This document shows, piece after piece, positions 57,510-64,000 of a stretch of DNA of 64,000 bases. Each line of letters begins with the position of its first letter. Within the stretch, counting starts at the first letter, position 1. Below the pieces are notes generated by a model. That model saw only the letters and a program-made list of their open reading frames with translations, had not been told where the DNA came from and did no database searches. A program made the position numbers and the translations under genes. The stretch is from Luidia sarsii (lineage: Eukaryota; Echinodermata; Asteroidea; Paxillosida; Luidiidae), in NCBI GenBank assembly GCA_949987565.1, contig OX465112.1, positions 13,398,557-13,462,556 of the forward strand, read 5' to 3'.

Positions 57510-58322
57510 CAATTTAAAGTTGATACATGTATGTACAACTTGTACTAGAAGCTAGAGGTCTATCATTACAATGATGTATGCCAGCACTACATAAGGGCTT
57601 TAGGCATATCACTTATACCATGAAAATGTAATGCACAGCTCGTGCAAAACCTAAAAATTTGAATTCAGGAAGTACATTTGCAAGTAAAGTAAAAACTTCC
57701 ATGAACGTTTCTTGGACCGTCCTCCCACCGCTAAAATTAAATACAAAAACCAGGCGTTCTTACTTCCATCAATAAAATAACCCTCTGCTGTAATGCAAAA
57801 AGAATGCTGGCATTTTAAGAAGCCATTATTACAGAGTCCAAAAATCCAAAGGGTGGACCTACAGTTAAGGGAAAGGATGGGGGGACGGGAAACAAAAATA
57901 TTCCACCTCCAAACCTCGCCAACATGTAACCAAATGTTGCAGTTGCATGCAATCCACGAGGGGAAAAAATGGGGATGCCCTAGACATTTGTGGAAATGGG
58001 GCATATAGGCAGACAGTCAGACACAAGGGGGATGGGGCTACTCATGGAGGGAACGAAATTGGATGGGGCTGCAGATGGAGGGAACAAGACTCAAGAGAGG
58101 ATGACACAGGACAAGCATGGTTCAGAGGGGACTGAACAGCATATGTCACAGGAGGGATGATAGGCATGTAAGTATGAAAGTAAGAACGTCAAGGTTAGAT
58201 TAAAATCTTTTTGTACAAACATTGAGTTTCTGTTCTCATCCATCCAATTTCTGTCCGATTGATCCCTATTGACCACTAGGCTCCAGGGAGCATGAGGGGG
58301 AGGGAGGGGGGGGGGGGTCCCC

Positions 58323-61300
58323 TTACCCACTGACACCCTGACCATTTCGCCTCTTCAGTCTAGCCTTCTTATCCACAGGCGACTTCACCTTGGCCCTTTT
58401 ACTGGCCGGCGGTTCTTGTTGCTGCCCGTCGCTGCCCTTCCTCTTCAATTTCTTGGCCACATTCTCATGGACCGGGGCCCGTCGGAATTCGATGTCGCCC
58501 ATGTCTGACGTGGAATGCAAGACACCTTCGACGAGGCTTTCAAAGTCCTTCTGAACATAGTCTGAATCCGGCGCTTTTAAGACCATCTTGAGAAAAAGGA
58601 GCACACAGAAATACAGTCAAGAATACCAGAGTTAAGTCTACGAGAAAGTTGATAACTAATTTATAGAGGGCATGACGTTATGATCCAAGTACATGTAGGA
58701 CCTTTCTCAAGGGCATTCTGCCCGAGAAAAAAAAATTTGAACGGATCATGAGGTTTTAAACAGAGGCCTCTGGCTTAACTTAACGCACAGGCAGATTCTG
58801 CCATTGAGAAAAGTCCTGCTAGGATTGAAACGTCAGGCCGCTATATTTCTAAGATTTGCATTTGGATCATTTAAGTCAGTAAGCAATTTGAAACATTTGA
58901 ATATCACTGCATGGTATTCACATAACAGAGATACCTATGGGCACATTGCCCTACGCTTCTTAAAATGGGATGAAACGCCGACTCATGGGGGAAAACTTTC
59001 TGTCAAGGAGGCCTCCAAAACACGTTTGAGGTTTAAATAATAAACAATACATTTCTGAAGTCCTTACCACATTTTTCCTCTTGACTCGTCTTGTATCAAT
59101 GGGAGGGTTGAAGATCATCTGATTCGGATTGTACTCTTTGCAGAGTTTTTGTGCCGTCCTGTCAACAAAAACATAGAGAGGAAGATATCAACCCATTTTG
59201 AAAAGCTAAGTAGAGGCCTATGAAAATTTGACTGAAAAAACAATGGATGGAAAAACTCCAAGTCAGTCCCCTTTACACAGATCAAAATTCTCAACCACTT
59301 GAAAGAAAGGAATATTTGGCTGAAAAATTCAAAATTCCTTTTGCTTATACCTTTTCAAAGAGAGATTTCCCCTCCCCCCCCCCATTTTCAAACTTTTTAA
59401 ACTTCAATTCAGACCAAACATCACAAAATTGATACCTCTGTCAGACAAACAGTTTCAATCCCACCAGTGGTGTGGATGAGGGTTAGGGTTAGGGTTACAC
59501 CCAGAGGATAATTGTTAAGGCTGGGCCAAGTTGGTTGGGTTTTTTTGTCTGAAAAAAGGGGCCTCAGACCGAGGGATGACTTACAATCGGGAGACGTCCT
59601 GTGGCAGAGACCCAGCACCAGTCAGTGGGTTGCCCTTGGTTACGTGGTCACTGTACTCCCTGACCGTTGGGTGGTAGTGCCTCTGGAAACGGGGAAAAAA
59701 AAAACTAACCTGTCCAAATGACAGCTTTCTCCAAACCCTTAACTTCCAAATTTTGATGCATTCAATTCAAATCTAAATTGAATGCCTTTGAGAAAGGTCC
59801 TGCTAGAATCGAAATGTCAGCCTCTCCTAACTGTTGATGAATTTAAATTGATTTAAACAATTAAAGGGGTTTACGTTTTGATCCCAGCAGGACACTTCTC
59901 TCAAAGATGGGAGTGAAGAAACAAATCAGGCTTTTTTTGGTCGAGAGCATTTTGCTTGCACAGTGAAGATATCACAACTTCCGATGGGTTATCACTCCCA
60001 AGTTGAGTTAATTAAGACACATCATACGGCTTTGTGAAAGTCCACCCCTGGTCCAGTAAGAAAGGTCAGGGGTGGATTTCACAAAGCCTTTTGATGCATC
60101 ATAACTCAACTTACGATGGATAACCCGTCGAAAGTCGGGATAGGCCATTAGGTTCCTGTGAATCACTCATCATCTTGCAATCGATCGTAAGTTACGATGA
60201 GTTTGGTATAATGATTCTTCAGTGACGAGTCCTGCTGTCCAGTTGTCCCCCTTTTTTTTTCATATGAAATTCGACCCCCTCCCCTCAAGTGGGTGTGAGA
60301 AGCGGAGGGGTCTGGACTGAGAGAGATAGGGCTGTCCCACCTTTAGCAGATGGAGTTCCCACAAAGCCGTGCTCTGGGCGTTGCAGTGCTCCGGTTCGGG
60401 AAGCTCAGGAAGGAAACTGCCGCTGCCGAAACTGTCACAGTCCAGAAGCAGGTCACTCTTGGGATACCACTGGTTGGGAAGAAACGACAACGTTAACCAC
60501 TTTTAAAAGCCTATGACTGCTACACATTTTTTTTGTTTTTTAAATGTGCCACTAGATCTATGACATAAATTCAAGATTCAAGATTCAAGATACTTTATTG
60601 TCGTGTAAAAAAATTAATTCTTTTCCACACGAAATTTCTCCCAGTGTTGCAGGAAGTAAAGACAAAAATAAAATCACATAGAAAAAACATTTCATTTACC
60701 AAGTGCATATAAACATTAATAAAAATTAATTAAAACATTATATTACATTAAAAATATATTTATAGTCGTAAAAGAAGGAATAAAAGAAGGAATAACCAAG
60801 AAGAATACACTATGTGTACAAGTGAGTCAAACCTGGCACAATTGGGATGTCAGTGGGGCATTTGTAATGGAATTATCCACCTGATAAAAGGGCCCATTGT
60901 GTGTAGCAGCATAGCACTACCATTCATGTGCTGTGTGTCCATATAACATGTATACTCGGATGCCTTCCATTCCGGGCAGAAAACTCTTTGAGGTGGTCGG
61001 CCCGAGCGTGGACTTTGCAGTGAAGGCAGTGGATGCATTGCAACCATTTGTCCAGTGACCTTTGGGCCGTGGGCCATGCGAGCACGGGAAGCACTATCTG
61101 GGCTCCAGCCGGATAGGTCATGCATAATTCAACAAAGAGACGTAGAAGTGAAGTGAATATCTTAATATGTACATGTACACTGTACATTGTGTAGTACATG
61201 TACATTATTCATATACGTCATAATGTTGAATTATTCATGACCTACGCGGCTGGAGCCCAGATAGTGCTTCCCTGCGAGCACGCTTGCCTTCTGTGGCAGC

Positions 61301-64000
61301 GTGCTCACCAACAGGGTATATAAGTGGACCCTACGAAATGGGCCCTGCGGTAGCTTTGATGTGGGGGGGCTCAGCAGTACCTTCATGATGTTCCTCATGG
61401 AGCAGGCATAGCCCAGAATGCCATTGGGCATCAGCTGGAGGGCCAGGGTGGCCAGGCGTTTCAGGAAGGCCAGGACCCGGTGGAAGGTGACCTGCTTGTG
61501 GCGCTTGGTGATCATGGCATCCAGACAGTCGACGATCAGCTTGGCATCAGCACAGCTCTCGCCTAGGAGCAGCGCCAAGAAAAATAACACAGAGCCAAAA
61601 AGATTGTCAACACTTCCTCCACAAAACCTGTTAGGGCTGTCGTTGAAAAGTGTTCTTTTCGTCTTGAAGACGGCAAACCAAGAATAGTTTTTGGTGACTC
61701 TGCGGTGGCCAACGGAATCCCGCAAACGGTACCCACTGCTGCATTTCATTGAATGCAGTGAGTGTCAACAGAATTCTCACAGAAATGCACTGACTAGTGC
61801 TTTTTGTTGAGTGCAGTAGCATTTAGGGTTGACAGAATCCTACAGCATGCACCTGCTACTGCATCTCAATGAATGCAGCAGGGTTGGGGTACACAGAGGT
61901 TCCAAGAATGCACCCACTGTTGCTTATTGCTTAGAGCAGCAAAGTTTAGGGTCAACAGAATTCCCACAGAATGCACCCACTAGTGCTTCTTGTTGAGTGC
62001 AGTAGGGATTAGCCTTTAGGGTTGACAGAATCCCACAAAATGCACCCACTGCTGCATCTCTTCAGGTGCAGAGCAGTTGTGCTGCACACTATGATTTCAA
62101 AAAGAATAGACCTTCCACATTTTGCCGAGTGCAGCAGGGTCAGCAAAATTGCCTCCAACACAAAAAGGGACCATCTCCTCCGATTCTTACACTTCTCATA
62201 TCATTGAGCAGTCTTAAACTAGTGCGTCAAGTTCAGTTTGGCTTTGCAGTACCTGCATGCACTTGGGGCATGGTAGCATACAGGAGTGTGTAGAACTTGG
62301 TCGGGTCAATGTTGAGCACGTCCCCTTGGCCGGACAAGATGAGGAATGCCGTCAGGACGCAGTGAAGACTCTCTCTGTACTTCAAATCCTTCCATGACAA
62401 TCGGCCCCCCGAACAAAAAATGAAACCAAAAGAAAAAATATTCACCTCTGCAGCAGAGAGACAATTTGGCAGAGATTTACAACTGTCGCAAGTAGAAATC
62501 CAACGAATGTTTGGGGAAATAATTTGTTCCCGTTTATGGAAATGGTAAAGTTGACTGGGAAATTTCAAACAAATTTGCAGCTATGAAAGCTGGCGCCTCA
62601 TTTTGGGTGATTTACAAGTTAATCTTTAATAACTGCTATCCACTGATTTTATTGTTAACAATTCAAAGAAAAAATGAATAGCTAACCTGTACCTGGTGTC
62701 TTGTCATGCAGTTATCAAATACATTAACCACTTTGCGCCAGTGCCCATGACTACCATACAGGTTTGTTTTTTTTAACAATGCATCCTTTTCAGGATGCAA
62801 CAAAAGAGGGATTTATGAAGTGAGGATTAGTCATTCCCTTCCTGGATGTTGAGGCCGTGAGGTTGGATCAGACTTCCACCAGAGCACTCGGCTCTGTTCA
62901 CTCACCCCGGCGTCTATCAGAGTGTACAGGACCTTGACCAGGTCGTCAAAGAAGTCGATGTTGATGAGGTGGGCAAACTTGGCCAGTCCCTCCAGGACCG
63001 AGGACAGGAGGACCGAGTTGCTGGCCTTCTTCAAGATGCGGAAGTAGGTGGCAAAGACAGACTGGATGATCTCCGTGTGCTGGGGGAGGGAAGGGGGGAG
63101 GGGGGAGATGGGGTGGGCAGGGATGAGAGAAGATGCACTATGGGGTAGGCAATTCAGGATTCTTGTGGATGCTGATCCTGCTGCACTCAACAAGACGCAG
63201 TTAGTGGGTGCATTCTGTGGGATTCTGTGGACTCTTACCCTCCTGCACTCAACAAGATGCAGCAGTGGGTGCATTCTGTGGGGATTCTGTTGACCCTAAC
63301 CCTGCTGCACTCAATAAGATGCACAACAGTGGGTGCATTCTGTGAGATTCTGCTACACTCAACAAGATGCAGCAGTGGGTGCATTCTGTGGGGATTCTGT
63401 GGACCCTAACCATGCTGCTCTAAACAAGATGCAACAGTGGATGCATTCTGTGGTAAATTCTATTGACCATAAGCCCTACTACAACTCAATAAGATGCAAC
63501 CCGTTCTGTATGCTTTCATGTCAGAGTTTAACCCTACTTACCAGCTTTTTCCTCTTGTTTCTATTTTCTGTTGCCTCCGTAGCCTGCAGTTCTTTCTCGA
63601 CCTCGGCTAAACGCTTTTGATGCTGAAAAGAACAGAAGTGAATAAAAAAAACATTGAATAAAAAAATCCCCCTCACAAAATGAATTTGTAGTGATCGCCT
63701 TACTTTCTTTACCTCCCCACTTTAACTCTTTTAGTATAGGCAAAGCTCCTTTAATATAGAGTTTACTGTGCAGGGTAAACCCACTGTAGATATTTAATGT
63801 ATGCAGGAAAATTTTCTACCACTAGGCATTGCCTCCTATCGTCATTTGCTGCATGCAGGATACAATAGCACCCACTTGCAATAGTAACAAAAATACTTTC
63901 TTTCAGAAAAACCACAGATCTGTGAAATTCAGAGATATTCAAAATAACAGCTCCACTTGGCCGACCTTCTTCTGGGATCTGGACATGTTCTTGAGTTTCT
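58323..64000 (-). CDS. NOC3L: Nucleolar complex protein 3 homolog, C-terminal half (5' end off window)
   Basis: Nine exons are visible on the minus strand, in order: 64000-63966 (continues off window), 63622-63542, 63079-62906, 62388-62253, 61562-61381, 60469-60341, 59682-59585, 59158-59068 and 58586-58323 (stop TAA). All phases agree; about 395 codons. Conserved blocks are the RNA-binding-type coiled basic helix ([20 protein letters not shown]), [51 protein letters not shown] and [14 protein letters not shown]. The CBF/Mak21-type region follows: [56 protein letters not shown] and [12 protein letters not shown]. The family protein is nucleolar, working with NOC2 in 60S pre-ribosome maturation and export. 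The last exon ends in Lys/Arg-rich sequence ([18 protein letters not shown]). The stop codon overlaps a donor-like GGGTAAGG, so an extra 3' exon cannot be excluded. Confidence 0.93.
58670..58905. mobile_element. Diverged inverted pair of hammerhead-like modules in NOC3L intron
   Basis: ATGACGTTATGATCCAAGTA ... GGACCTTTCTCAAGGGCA on one side, and GCCATTGAGAAAAGTCCTGC ... GATTGAAACGTCAGGCC on the other. The tail TAAGATTTGCATTTGGATCA follows. Confidence 0.7.
59480..59497 (+). repeat. Short interstitial telomere-like repeat
   Basis: Three head-to-tail GGGTTA units lie in a NOC3L intron about 90 bp from an exon. Confidence 0.8.
59780..59910. mobile_element. Decayed hammerhead-like modules
   Basis: GCCTTTGAGAAAGGTCCTGC with GAATCGAAATGTCAGCC in one orientation, and ACGTTTTGATCCCAGCAGGA with CACTTCTCTCAAAG facing it. 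It lies in a NOC3L intron, together with an inverted repeat at 60015-60100 (TTTGTGAAAGTCCACCCCTG and its complement). Confidence 0.6.
60550..60840. other. AT-rich intron segment
   Basis: TTCAAGATTCAAGATACTTT at 60576-60597 followed by A/T-rich sequence resembles the end of a retroelement. I cannot name it. Confidence 0.35.
61062..61285. repeat. Inverted duplication in NOC3L intron
   Basis: GGGAAGCACTATCTGGGCTC and AGCCGGATAGGTCATG-type sequence has its complement at 61230-61280 (CATGACCTACGCGGCTGGAG, then CCCAGATAGTGCTTCCC). Between lie TGTACATTGTGTAGTACATGTA-type palindromic words. Arms are about 60 bp. Confidence 0.75.
61735..62080 (-). repeat. Minisatellite in NOC3L intron, array 1
   Basis: Five or more units of about 60 bp of the type AATGCACCCACTGCTGCAT ... 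TTGAGTGCAGCAGGGTTAGG ... GTCAACAGAATCCCACAG. It lies in the intron between the exons 62388-62253 and 61562-61381. Confidence 0.85.
63165..63510 (+). repeat. Minisatellite in NOC3L intron, array 2 (opposite orientation)
   Basis: The complement of the unit in array 1: GATGCAGCAGTGGGTGCATT ... CTGTGGGGATTCTGT ... TGACCCTAACCCTGCTGCAC. About five units lie between the exons 63622-63542 and 63079-62906. Confidence 0.85.

Noticed and set aside
59480..59497. Chromosome end
   Set aside because: Only three telomere-like units, inside a gene intron with normal sequence on both sides.

Overview
The window is animal nuclear DNA: split genes with GT-AG introns (one GC-AG), long introns, many short inverted-repeat transposons, tRNA-derived SINEs and a Penelope-like retroelement. 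Frequent TAGGCCTA-like and TACATGTA-like words, a lineage-specific class B receptor and a divergent polyglutamine GPCR suggest a marine invertebrate deuterostome, most likely an echinoderm. That is an impression from sequence style, not a proof. All gene models were assembled by hand from splice signals, reading-phase agreement and recalled protein families. No search was run.

Layout. 1-5.7 kb: no recognised gene; a 0.9 kb CT-rich tandem repeat and SINE pieces. 5.8-23.8 kb (+): a 12-exon class B (secretin-type) GPCR whose first coding exon appears to supply only the ATG. 24-31 kb: a TCGAA satellite, inverted-repeat elements and four identical tRNA-Ala(AGC) genes on the minus strand. 31.0-43.6 kb (+): a 9-exon gene for a membrane-anchored or secreted protein ending in an endonuclease/exonuclease/phosphatase (EEP) domain. 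Its 5.3 kb intron holds, on the opposite strand, an intronless 571-residue GPCR with a Gln/His-rich third loop. 43.6-49 kb: SINEs and a seven-copy 151 bp tandem array of tRNA-like units. 49.0-50.4 kb (-): ANAPC10. 51.2-53.9 kb: an interval bounded by inverted repeats, holding tandem repeats and a truncated Penelope-like element with a GIY-YIG endonuclease. 54.0-55.8 kb (+): MRPL43. 58.3 kb to the right edge (-): the C-terminal half of NOC3L.

The housekeeping genes (ANAPC10 in the cell cycle, MRPL43 in the mitochondrial ribosome, NOC3L in ribosome biogenesis) are conserved and read cleanly. They share no pathway and look like chance neighbours. ANAPC10 and MRPL43 are divergent, with the repeat-bounded interval between their 5' ends.

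The most interesting signals are: (1) a dispersed module found at least ten times, often as inverted pairs, which is the 3' end of the Penelope-like element and folds like a minimal, degenerate hammerhead ribozyme; (2) the class B receptor, whose short ectodomain lacks the usual hormone-binding cysteine framework; (3) the nested antisense GPCR without the standard class A motifs; (4) the 151 bp tRNA-like tandem array; (5) oppositely oriented copies of one minisatellite in the two NOC3L introns that flank a single exon.
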